Assembly: GCA_019054805.1 (NCBI GenBank)
Contig: JAHQIY010000002.1
Coordinates: 1,426,001 to 1,490,000 of the forward strand
Direction: 5' to 3'
Length of the DNA stretch: 64,000 nucleotides
Source: Brachionus manjavacas
Lineage: Eukaryota > Rotifera > Eurotatoria > Ploima > Brachionidae
This document shows, piece after piece, positions 11,001 to 21,659 of this stretch; positions within the stretch are counted from its first letter, which is position 1; each line of letters starts with the position of its first letter. Position numbers and translations under genes: made by a program. Below the pieces are notes generated by a model. That model saw only the letters and a list, made by a program, of their open reading frames with translations, ran no database searches and had not been told where the DNA came from.

Positions 11001-12632
11001 TTAAAATTTCAGATAATTTTTTAAGGCTAACACAATTCCTTTAAGTGATAACTTTAGTAAAAAAAAATCAAGCATTATCAAAAAAAATCAAAAAATTTCA
11101 AAAATTAAATAAAATTTTTTTTTTCTTAGAATTAAAAGAAAAAATTACCCGCATGACAAACAAGAGGCCGAGCAAGTGAAGTACTCGTCAGCAAAAGTGT
11201 TCACGTGATATCTGTTAATAACACCATTGAACTTGTCATTTAAAACTTTGAAAACCTGATAAATGGAGGACAATTTCCTGGGCGGTCGAACCGAGTTGTT
11301 CCTTAGCAAATAGCGGATTGTTTGCGCCAATTTGGTGAAGTCAGTGGCGGCAAAATGTTTTTCCACGCTAGCGTTATAGCAAGTTCGCGTCCCAACATAT
11401 TCAATGGAGCTGAAAGCATTGTAGCTCAAGTCCAATTTTGCGAAGCGTTCTCTGAGCTGGTGGGCCACTGTTCGATCATTGCCGTCCGAATCAACCTCAT
11501 CTCTTAGTATGTCCGTGTACTGGGTCTCGTGAAAAATAACACAATCCGGTCCCAGACACGATATAGTGTCCAGCTTGAGCTTGACAGCCGCTTGCTTCAG
11601 CTCCTTGCTGAAATATTTGAGATAGGCGGTGCTCGCATCGGACAAAAACTTGAACAAGTCATTGTGCAGGCGTTCTGCCCGAGTGCGGTAAATGATCACG
11701 TCCGATATAGCGAGCACTTTGAGCAGTAGTCGCATGCGTTTGTTCTCGTTGGACGTGGTTCCCAATAGGCCCTCGGTGTCGAATATAAGCGAGTTGGTTA
11801 GCGCGTCATAAGCGCACCAAACGCCCATCGTGCACGTTTCCTGTTTGTGCGATGTGCGGAATATGTTGCGACCATTGAAAAACGTATGGTTGAGTGTGTG
11901 AGACTTTCCGTCGCCTGTATTGCCAAATATCGACACACACTTGACCAACTTGTCATCGTTTAGAGGCATTGTTGATTCGCTTGAACTTTTTAAATTGCCG
12001 CGAAACAATTTTATGAACTCCTGGGCCGATTTGACCTGCAGCATTTCGTTGTCGTCCAGCATGATGTGCGACTTGACTTCCTCGCAAATCATTCTGTGTA
12101 TGGTTGAATTGTCCAGACTCTGCGGTATGAGCATGGTCTTTTGGTCCGCATCGACGTCTAAAATGCCGTAGTAGCCGCTAGTTGATATGTGTGGCGAGCT
12201 TGGGTTGGCCTTTGGTTGAGCAGCGGGTGATGCTGAAGCGGACGAAGATGTGGATAGAGAATTGGACGACAGAGAGTCTGCGTCGATGTCTTTGCTCAAC
12301 ATTTGCTTACTTAAATTAACATTTATGGCTGGCGGCTCGCTGGGCTGCGTGGAGTTTCGTTTCGTTGTCTGAATCGGCTGAACTATCTGCACTGGTGGTA
12401 TGTGCAGCGATTCGCTTTGATTCAAGTCCACTTCTTCCAACACCGAGTCGCTCAGCTTGGCCACATCCACGTCCTTGAGCAGCTCGGGCTTGCTCAAGTT
12501 TTCGCTCTGTTCTTCGCCAAGGTTTTGGCTTTTTTTGGACTTTTTCTTGGCTTTGGAGTTGGGCACGTTCCCAGTCACTGTTTGTGTTCCTATTTGCTCT
12601 TCATTCTTGCTGCTAGAAGAAGTTTTTTTCAT
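8039..12632 (-). CDS. ZFYVE1: ZFYVE1/DFCP1: dynamin-like GTPase plus two FYVE fingers
   Basis: Phosphatidylinositol-3-phosphate-binding protein of the ER/Golgi that marks omegasomes in autophagy and lipid droplets in vertebrates. Three exons (11149-12632, 9043-9151, 8039-8989) join in frame to 847 residues. Residues about 1-200 are Ser/Lys/Asn-rich and look disordered. Residues about 230-480 are a GTPase-like domain with the P-loop GNTGDGKSHT near 237 and DTEGLLG. A Cys/His region (CLSCG...HQYDNKVYVCK) follows, then SGYVLECPHHG and two FYVE domains (about 655-715 and 780-845) with RKHHCRGCG and LHHCRSCG. Vertebrate ZFYVE1 starts with Cys-rich zinc-binding motifs; these are missing here. The second FYVE lacks the basic residue before HHCR. 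The ATG at 12632 is the first in frame; the upstream frame offers only GTG. Exon 1 is clearly more GC-rich than its surroundings. Confidence 0.95.
9154..11148 (-). other. Long intron 1 of ZFYVE1
   Basis: A 1,995-nt AT-rich intron, about forty times the usual intron length here (donor gtaattt, acceptor ttaaag on the minus strand). I found no transposase, reverse transcriptase or host gene inside. Confidence 0.75.
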
Positions 12633-15479
12633 CTCTCTAAAATCCGCCACAAAATATAACTTGTTTACTCAAAAATTTTATTTGAATAATTTATAATTAG
12701 AAATTTAATTAGAACAATTTTGGCTAGAAAAATACTAAAATTAAATCAAATGACAATTAAGAGAAAGAATGTGAGAGAGAAATGGATGGATTAGAGACAG
12801 ACAGAGAGTATGGTGAGATGTATGTTGAAAAAATGTCACAAGAACTCTGGTTGCCATTCGCACAAAAATCGATATATACTTTTGCGTATTTATAATATTT
12901 GAAAATCGTCATTTTGCCGAATTTTTTCGACAAAAAAAAAAACAACTATCAAATTTAACTGAATTTTTTATTTGAAATAAAAGAAAAATTTATAATTTCT
13001 AATTTATATTAATAATTTATGCTCTCTACTGCAATTAACTAAGCTTGCAATATTTCAAGTGGTTCAAATGAGAATAATTTATTCCATTTCAAACGTCAAC
13101 CCCCCTCCGCGGATTATAATTTTCTCCCCCCGATTCCACACTAACCACTAATGACTAATAAAACCAGATGATGAAAATGATGATGTCTATCAGCGTAAAA
13201 GCATAATATATCTTGCGCAATATTCCAACTAAGTTTTCAATTATTAGATACATATTTCAAATAAATTCCTGTTGCCATGGATCAAATGAAGCCTCAGAAA
13301 AATTACTAGATAAATGCGTAGTATGAAAAAAATGTACCTTTTTTAATGTCCAAAGTCATTTTTTTGATTCCAACTTAAAAAAAAGTTCAATTTAAATTTG
13401 AATTTGATAACTTATGTAAATTTATTTTAGACGCTTTTTAAATGAGCAAAGCGGCTCAATGAATAAAATATTTAATTACACAAGAAGAAAAGATTAAATC
13501 ATTTAGTTTAAATTAAGCAAAATTATGATGAAAGGTTTAAAAAATAGGTCGCTTTGAATACAAAATGAGGATCATCATGTGATAGCTTATTAAAAATTGC
13601 CTAAATTAAATTCGAAGTAGTGTTTGCTTGGCTTAAGTGTCTTGATTTGAAGTACTTTTCTAAAAGGAAATACGCAATTGAATAGAAGTTTTCTTAATTT
13701 TTTTTTCAAAAAAATTATTAAATGTTTAATATTGTAAATGTGTTTCTCAACCAAAAAATTATATACACACCTATGTGTTGATTCTATTTGCTCCAAATAT
13801 TTTAGCAAGAATAGGAATGAAAGCTCGTCTCATAGGTTTGTGAAAATATTTCGCATTTTAAATATTCGGAAAATTTTTTCTTTATTAAAAAAATCTTTAA
13901 TTCTCTCATATCAATAAAACAAAAATAAAAATTTATAATGTTTTTAGTCAATTTGAATTTTGTTAAAAGTTTTTGACCTTAATTTAGAAAAAAAACCTAT
14001 CGTAAGCGATTCGGTTTCAAAATTTTTAAAATGAGTTCCATTTAAAAATATATTTGGACAAAAAATATGACATACTTTTTGACCTTAAAGCTTTGTCGAG
14101 CTAAAGTCTATGCCGAAATAAGAAAAAAGGGGATTCAATCTTAAAAGCAGAATAATATCAAATTGTTTACTTTGATTTTTTTTAAAGAAACCTAAAATAA
14201 CTGAATTTATAAAAATAAAATTAATTTAAATTAAGTCGGGATTATTACGTAAGTAAAGATTGAAAAAATTTATATTTTCTGATGACTGCTTAACTCTTCC
14301 AAATAAAAAGACAAAAAAATTTCTTAAAGAAAATTATAAATTATCTTATAATATATTCTAAGATTAATATTTTGAACAAATATGATCAAGGGTTTTATAG
14401 TGTGTAAAGGTTTTTATAAAGAGGGAATAAAATCATTTCCTTTTTTTGATTGATGCTTCATGAGTGAAAAAATTACCTTGAAATAATGATTTATTCCATT
14501 ATTTAAGCTTCAAGGGACATATACTGAGCAATTTTGTAATATCTTTTTATTATGATTTGTTTTTACATTGATTTCAAACTAAATCATAGAAAAATTCAAA
14601 AGAACAAAAGTTTAATTTAATTATTCACCTAACAAAAGACAAATGGAATAAAAGTTTAAATATTCTTTATAAATTTTATTCAACATAGCTGAATTATATT
14701 TAAAAAAATTAAAACAAAAACATAAAAATACAATCAGTAAAAAAGAATAAATAAAAAAAACTTTTGAAATTATTTAAATAAATAAATTTAACAATACATT
14801 AGATATTATTTTCCAATCATCTTAATTTTTTTGACTTAATCTTATAATTCAATTTAGTCAATTAAATTTTCAATTATTGTAGTTGAAATAGTTTTTTGAC
14901 TTTAAAGTAAAAATCTAAATCATTTAAATTATTAAACTTTAATCAGGTTAATCCACTGACATGTCTTGTGTACTCAAATTTTACTCTTCATTTTATGATT
15001 CTTCTTAAGTTGATTTTTCTTAATTGGATTCTTTTTGTATTTAATTATTAATCTCATGACAAAATATGACTATTTTTTAAACTATTTTTGACCATGATTT
15101 AAAGTTAATATTCAGAATTTTTAACAACATTAACTTCTGATGAACCTCAAAAACTAATTTTTAGATTGTACTTAATTTTTAGCTCCATTCTTGAATTTTA
15201 TTTCTCTGAAAATATTAAGAAATTTATTTTTGTTTGTTTAAATCATTCAATTATTTGCGCTAAATTATAGATTTTTTCTTTGGTTTACTTGAAATTTTTG
15301 AAATACACTTTTTACCAATTTTTTTAGTAAATTAGCTTATTAAAATAAGCTTTTTTAATGGCACTGAGTATTTAAATTACTTCCACAATTCTATTAAATT
15401 AAAAAAATAATATTTTATTATAGAAAAATTGAGAAATATGATAGTTATTTGAAAGATATAAAAAAAAATTTGAAATCCC
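12633..15479. other. Large gene-free region with likely ZFYVE1 promoter
   Basis: About 2.8 kb without a supportable gene. Just upstream of ZFYVE1, 12755-12835 is an alternating purine-rich stretch (gagagaga, gacagacagagag). At 13095-13135 there are two C-runs, one in ccccctccgcgg and one in ctccccccgatt, unusual for this AT-rich window and plausible promoter elements. The rest is AT-rich DNA with short simple repeats. Confidence 0.4.
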
Positions 15480-15546
15480 TTACGCTGCCATTAGTCCATA
15501 TAATACTGAGTCTGAAACAATATTATATGGACTAATGGCAGCGTAA
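15480..15546. repeat. Perfect 25-bp hairpin
   Basis: The stem at 15480-15504 (ttacgctgccattagtcc...) is the exact reverse complement of 15522-15546, around a 17-nt loop. A perfect 25-bp palindrome is not expected by chance. It looks like a small foldback element or a solo pair of inverted ends. The outer half of the right arm recurs at 16093-16108. Confidence 0.85.
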
Positions 15547-16200
15547 TGTAATTCTCTTAATTCAATTCTTATCTTATCTTGCATAATCTTATAGAAACCT
15601 AAAATATGTTATTTATTTTTTATAAGAACATTAAGAATAAGAATATACGTTTTCAGAGATTTTGTTATGTATGAAAAATAGTCTTAAAGAATCCAAAAGA
15701 ATCAAAAGAATTCTTAAATTGTTAAGATTTTTTATGAAAATTTAAGATTTTGAATCTTGAACGAAAATATTAAATCAAAAACCTTTCAAGAATATATTAG
15801 AATATTTTTTTACTAATTTTCGAAAATCTTAAGGATATATTCTTATCAAGATCTTATCTTAGTAGCCTTAGAATAAGAATACAAATAAGACAATATAAGA
15901 AAAACTCAGATCTCATATGAATTAATAAGTGAAGTTAAATATTTAACAAATTCATTTTAAAAAATTTATTAATTGAAGCAAGTTAATCGTGTTGATTTTC
16001 ATTTGTATTTTCTCAGGTAATGATACTATTGATTTGATCCGCAACAAGTGTTAAAGCCTTTAGCATTCTTTAATTAGCCGCTATATATCAATGACTAATG
16101 GCAGCGTAAAAATAATGTCTCTTAATTCAATTATCTTATCTTGCTTAATCTTATAGAAGCCTAAAATATATGATTAATTTTTTTTAAAGAACATTAATGA
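15520..16200. repeat. Duplicated repeat unit containing the actaatggcagcgta motif
   Basis: About 105 bp after the hairpin's right arm (15530-15640) is repeated imperfectly at 16090-16195: both copies read actaatggcagcgtaa, then tctcttaattcaatt, then a ctt-rich tract, then ttatagaa.cctaaaat. Between them lies sequence dense in the short motifs tcttaag and aatctta. This looks like a repeat family with two neighbouring insertions or a local duplication. It lies 0.5-1.1 kb upstream of MBD2/3. Confidence 0.65.
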
Positions 16201-16645
16201 TCCTCTAAGAAACTTAAAAGAAAATCTTTACTTTCTTGGTTAGGACTTATAGGATCCGAGACTGGACTTGATCAAGAAATCATCTTGAACCTTAAAAGGA
16301 TTTTAGTCACAATTTGGATAGAACTCTTAAAGATAAGCTTTAGAAGATCCTGTTTAAAATCTTATCATGAATTCCAATATGGGAACTGTTTTTGATAATG
16401 TAAATTTTATAAAAAATAAAATAAAATCAGTTTTAAAAGATAAATTTTCCTCTTAATTTATTTTTTATTAATATTTGAAATTTTTTTTTATTCAAATCGA
16501 GATTGAATTGATTAACTAAAAGAGTGATCAAAAATCAGACAATTTCCAAGTCACCACCTTTAGACAGACTATAAACATAAAAGCCATCTTATTATAAATG
16601 AGAACCGACCAAATTAAGTGAATAAATTTTTTTAGTTGATAAAAA

Positions 16646-18020
16646 ATGATGCAAAATCGTGGACCACCATCTCGGCCCTTACAAACAAACAATAGTGCAC
16701 ATAGGCCAGTAAATCATCAGCCACAGAGTGCCAATCGTCCAGGACATATTACACACACAAGTCATCCTAACAATCCCAATCGACCTCAACGCCCGGCAAA
16801 TTCCCAACCACAGCAACCAGCTCAAGCTCCTTTGCCCAACGTGCTGCCCAAAGGCTGGAAAAAAGAAGAAAAAATTCGAACCAAAGGCATCACAGCCGGG
16901 TTAAGCGACATTTCTTATGTATGCCCAAGTGACAAAAGTGAGCTAGCCAAACCTGGCGTTATTGGTAAAAAATTCAAATCTAAAGTCGAATTAAATAAAA
17001 TATTTGGCGACAAATATGATACCTCATTGCTAGACTTCAAACGAGGTAAAATATCCCAATTGGCCTACAGAAAATTTCGAAGAAACAAAAACTTGCAGGC
17101 TAATCCACAAAATTTCCTATCACTGGCCAAATATGATAACTATCTCACGTTACCAACTAGACAAACTGGTTCTATCATTAAACAAACTGTTTCCTACGTC
17201 ACCAACAATCACAAAAACGAAGAAACTCCAAATGTTGTGAGCAATTTTCAAACTTATGCCAACAATCCTAATTCATTGCAAAATTTGAGTCAAAATCAAA
17301 TTACTGTGTTGTCTAAAAATTTGGAAAAATCCAAGCCGAATCAAGTAAAAATTTTTTCAACTGAATTTTTTTCCAAATTGATTTCAACTAAACTTTGAAT
17401 AGCTTTTTTGGGAATTTCATTTCAACAATTTGAATTCAAAAAGTGCACATTTGATTGAGATGCAGGATGAAATAAAAGATGATCATAAAATCGATTTATT
17501 TAATAAATGTAATTTTGTTCATTTAAAAATTGTAATAAAATAAAAAAAAATATTCAAGTAAAAAATGTTAATGTCTCGGATGAAAATGTTATAAGAAGTG
17601 TTTCGGTATCGTGGTATCTAAATCAAAATAAGGCTTTAGTTGGCCAAGATCCGAAAGAGTTCGAGAAAAATCCTAGGGTTTTTTTCGAAAGAGATCAACC
17701 ATTGATCCCGGTAAGAAATTGTAGTTTTTTGTTAAGGTTTTAGATTAAAGTTTTTGTAGCTTACCAAGGTTAAAGAAGAAGATCTGAAGACACAAGAAAA
17801 TAAGATCAAAGAATTGAGAAAAACAATACAACAAGCAATCCATGACTATGAAGAGTTAGACATTGAGTTTTTTGAAAAAGAGCTAAGATCTCTGAATGAA
17901 GAACTATTCGAACAAGATTGTGTTGAAAAGAGTGACACGGATTCAATTAAGAATGAGATGCAAATTGATGAAGAGGTTGTAGAAGCTAAAGAAGAGACAG
18001 CGGTCGAAAATGCTGCGTAA
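16646..18020 (+). CDS. MBD2/3: Methyl-CpG-binding domain protein 2/3 (NuRD subunit), divergent
   Basis: Homologue of MBD2/MBD3, the scaffold that links histone deacetylase and chromatin remodeller in NuRD. Four exons (16646-17344, 17403-17508, 17559-17710, 17760-18020) join to 405 residues. A Pro/Gln/Asn-rich leader (about 1-68) precedes an MBD beginning GWKKEEKIRTKGITAG. The middle has LPTRQTGSIIKQTVSYVTN and LFWE, the hallmark of the MBD2/3 intrinsically disordered HDAC-core-binding region. A helical part with EKNPRVFFERDQPL and a C-terminal coiled coil (KVKEEDLKTQENKIKELRK), which pairs with GATAD2 in vertebrates, ends in an acidic tail. The MBD itself is altered: about 11 residues are inserted between the CPS and GKKFKSK motifs, the usual Tyr before the second Tyr is Ser, and the Arg of KKFRSK is Lys. 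Methyl-CpG recognition is therefore doubtful, while complex-binding parts are conserved. Confidence 0.93.
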
Positions 18021-18954
18021 ATCTAAAATGGATCAGGCTTTATCATTGTGTAAAATAAAAACTTATGTAATTTGACTAAATTTGCTCTTTTTTTTACTAT
18101 TAATTAATAAAAAATAAAGATTGTTTTAAATTAAGTAATTAATTGCTTTAAATTTAGAGAGGAGATCCCAAAAATGCTCTTCGAGTTCACCAGATTTGAT
18201 CGACAGAGCAGTGTCTAACTAAAACTGCCGAAAAAACTCAATATCATATTTATTATATTTAATGCTTGTCCTCTTCTTTTTATCTATAGAATTTAAAACG
18301 ACTCTTCTGTTTTTTTTTTTAACGACACGCTTTATTTTACAGCGTATCGATAGTGCCCCATCTGGTAGCCTCTGCTCAGTAACAATGGAATGTAATGTAA
18401 TTGCTTTAAATTTCAATTCTTACTTACCAAATGTACTTTTGAAGGACAAATATTGAAGATTTGCCATAGGAAAATTAATGGATGTGGAACAAAAAGTGAC
18501 ACAAAATACAGACTTTTCCAAAATTTTAAATCAGATTTTATTTTATAAGCTAATTGAAAACTTTACGAGGCCATTAAAAAAACTTGTACAACTCTGCAAA
18601 AAGTAATCAAAGTTTGACAAAATCTGAAGTTAACAGACAATTCAATGTTATTAGTTACAACATGAGTTCTGACTTTTGGTATCTAGATAGAATAAAAAAA
18701 GAAAAATTTATTGTCTGAATGACGATCCTATCAAATATAGTCGGTGAACCAAATTTGTCGCAAAAGCTTTAGAAGTCGATCAACATATCCAACTTGGAGA
18801 GTTTAAAAAGAATGTCTAAACGTTTTGGAAAACGCTTAATAATTTCTTTGTTTTAAAATTTCAAAATCGTATTTTTTATTATCGTTAATATAATTTTCTT
18901 ATATAATTTAGAGATTTTTGAAGTTAAAGAGGCTGATTTTTTATTTTTCACTAT
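18021..18954. other. Intergenic
   Basis: Between MBD2/3 and the hAT-like element. Two overlapping frames of about 65 codons at 18219-18456, on opposite strands, have no recognisable similarity. The stretch at 18480-18850 is less AT-rich and may be an old repeat, but I cannot name it. Confidence 0.4.
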
Positions 18955-18962
18955 ATTTATTG

Positions 18963-20669
18963 CAGAGTTGTTTAAAAGTCTCAAAAAAAAAGTCCAAGTC
19001 CGGACTTTTTTTTTTGTTTTTTAAAGTCCAAGCCAGGATTAGTTAATTTAAGTAAAAATTCTTTTCAATATTTAAAAATTATTTTTGGTTCTGACGGTTC
19101 AAAATTTACGCATTTAAATTAAATTTAAAATAAATTTAGGCTTTGTTCAATACTAATTCAACAAAAAAATCTTCAGTTTTTGGGTAAAAACACATGCATT
19201 TTCAATAAGTTAAATCTAAACTTGTATGGATTTAGCTAAATTGAATGCATGCAAAACCACGAATAAGTATCACTCATTTAAATCTCTCTCATCTTTTGAG
19301 TCGAACACATTTTTCACTTATTCACAACACGGTCAAAACGAAGCGTTAGAAGACAGACTACTTAACATGTCGTCTCGGCCAATTTGACATGAAGGTCTCT
19401 TCTATAAACTAATTAAAGCTCAAAAACCTGACTATCTTATCCTCTGGATACGATCATTCTTGTCTCAGATCACAGATCTTTCAAGGTAAAAATTAATGAC
19501 TTCACATCAGATTCATTTCCAATTAGGGCAGGCGTTCCACAAGGCTCAGTAATAAGTCCCTTACTCTTTAGCATATTTATAAATGATATTCCCAAAGCTG
19601 ATCTTTCGAACAAAAAATACTCACTCCTGTTTGCTGATGATCTGACTACTTTCTTCATATTTAAAAAGACAGGAAGAATTGAAAGAGAAATAAATAAAAA
19701 ATTAAAAGAAATAGAGCCATGGCTTTGCAAATGGAAGATGAAAATGTGCCCAAATAAATGTAGCTACACAATTTTCACAAAAAATAAGAAATTTAATAAT
19801 ACTTTTAGACTTCAGTTATTCAACAAAACTATTCCCTATTCTAAAACTATAAAATTTCTTGGTATGTACTTTGATGAAAGTCTTTGCTTTGATAAACAAA
19901 TTAAACAAAGAAGTAAAGACTAAATGCATGAATAGACTCAATATAATAAAAATTTTGTCTTAAAAAAATTGGAAGCTCAACCACAATTCACTAGCTAGTC
20001 TTTACAAGGCACTTATTGGCTCAATTCTGGATTATAATTTTCCATGTCTAAACTCATTCTCCGAATCAGGTTTACAAAAGTTACAAGTTATTCATAATAC
20101 TGCTGTTTGATGCATTCTAAAACTTCCTCTCAGAACCTCCTCTGAATCATTATTCTATGAAGCAGTAAATAAATTTGAAATTAGTAAAATTGACCACAGA
20201 CTAAGCAATCTCTTAGAAAATTACCTTCGTAATGCTCTTGATCATTCAGTTCCATTGACTAAAAAACTTGTTTCGGAGTATCAAAGAGGCTTCGATTCTA
20301 GATTTATTACGAATCCCACTCCTCTATGTAGCTGCTACCTAATTATACAAAAATTTTCTGACTCTTAAGATCTTATCTATATTTTTTGTTTTTTTTTCAA
20401 CTCCATCTTTTATTTATTAACTAAACAGCTCTTTAATTATTATTTTTGTATCTCATCCTTTCATTGATAAATGAAAAATTATTTACTTTAAATTTAAAAT
20501 TTTTTATAATTATTTTATTTAATTTATTTTTTTATCTGAAGGAGCGTATGCTCAAATAGAAAACAAATAAATAATAATAATAATTGAGTGAAGCGGTAAG
20601 CATAAGCTTTTGAAAAAGAAAAGAAAAAAAAAGTCTTGACTTGAGACTTGTGACTTTTAAACAACTCTG
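18963..20669. mobile_element. Non-autonomous hAT-like element carrying a nested LINE
   Basis: The left end cagagttgtttaaaagtc at 18963 matches the reverse complement of the right end ending at 20669. Outside are atttattg (18955-18962) and atttatag (20670-20677), matching at 7 of 8 positions. An 8-bp duplication and ends starting CAGAG are the signature of hAT transposons. Just inside, runs of aagtc/gacttg repeats occur on both sides. The interior is mostly a LINE insertion (see 19380-20585), not a hAT transposase. Confidence 0.75.
19380..20585 (+). pseudogene. 5'-truncated LINE with partial reverse transcriptase
   Basis: Plus-strand reading gives reverse transcriptase blocks in order: RAGVPQGSVISPLLFSIFIND (GVPQGS at about 19531), the catalytic LLFADDLTTFF (FADD at 19630-19641), FLGMYFDESLCFD near 19860, and C-terminal pieces to about 20340. 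Stops and frame changes break it near 19470 and 19920. The 3' end at 20536-20585 is ctgaaggagcgtatgctc followed by aaataaataataataat, a tail shared with copies at 36.4, 54.0 and 54.9 kb. The FADD motif is intact, so this is a fairly recent loss. It sits inside the hAT-like element. Confidence 0.88.
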
Positions 20670-20677
20670 ATTTATAG

Positions 20678-21659
20678 TATTTATTAAATTTAATTTTTAA
20701 TAAAATTTTTTATAAAAAATACAAAAAATGAGTGTGGCTGCAATATTATTGCACATAACTATTGGAATCATATCGAGTTAAATCGTTGATCTTTAAATTT
20801 TTCATCATATTTTGTTGAAAGTTTATTAAAACTAATAAAATTTTGATTAATTTTTTTATCATAAACTTAGTGTGTTTTAAATAATTAACAAAATTTTTGG
20901 TTACATAGATAATTTTAAAAATGTAAAAGAAAAAATCAAAAAACTAAACCTTTTAACAGTTTCCAAGATAATTAATTGGGAAAAGTAAAAATGCTCAAGC
21001 AATTTGTTTTTTAATATGCATCGATTTTTTTAAAATAAAGTTTTAATCCACATTGCCAAAAAAGAGCCATAACGGTATCAAGAAAATTGTGAGTTTTGGT
21101 ACTAAATTAAAATTATTATTAGAGAGTACTAGAATAACTTTCTTTGACCAGCATTTGAAATTTATAATTTAACAAAAAAGTAGCATAGACTACAGAAACT
21201 GCAGAAAAAAAACTTTCTTAGCGAGACTTGAGGTTCTACTCTGTAGTCTTAATTGATGTAAGTTGTTAGTATTCAATGCTAATAACAATTAACTAATTAA
21301 AGATAGAAACATTGAAAATTTTTGTTCATCTCATATTTTTTTCCGAACATAAAAATTAATCAAAATATGGCCACGAAAAACTCAAATAAATCGAAAATCT
21401 TCAACTATATGAAAATACCATTTTTTTATTTTTATTATTGAAAACTTTTTAAGACAAAATTTCTTAACTTCTTAGAAATTTAACGAAATACATTTAGAGC
21501 AATTTTAAATTGTGATTTTAAAAAAATTCAAGATAAAATTTTGTCAGTCCTATCTAAAGGACCTTGAACTGAAAATCTATTTTTACAACAATAAAAATTT
21601 TAGTCAATTTTTTTCACAAACGTGAAATAAAATTCTTGCTTGAAAAAAATTCGGGTGCT
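20678..21659. other. Intergenic, upstream of SAR1
   Basis: AT-rich DNA between the hAT-like element and SAR1. No gene seen; it should contain the SAR1 promoter. Confidence 0.45.

Noticed and set aside
12633-12650. Longer ZFYVE1 N-terminus starting at 12650
   Set aside because: The codon there is GTG; the first ATG in frame is at 12632. The same reasoning moved the ceramidase start to 39228, SmD1 to 50315, FAAP100 to 31492 and the LINE ORF1 to 63349.
12402-12696. Two plus-strand open frames of about 80 codons
   Set aside because: They are antisense shadows of ZFYVE1 exon 1, made open by its Ser/Lys-rich codons.
16646-17398. MBD2/3 as a single-exon 250-residue protein ending at 17398
   Set aside because: Splicing at 17344/17403 restores LFWE and the conserved C-terminal half; the single frame ends in intron-derived residues.
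18219-18456. Two overlapping opposite-strand frames of about 65 codons
   Set aside because: Neither has similarity or splice signals that link to another exon.
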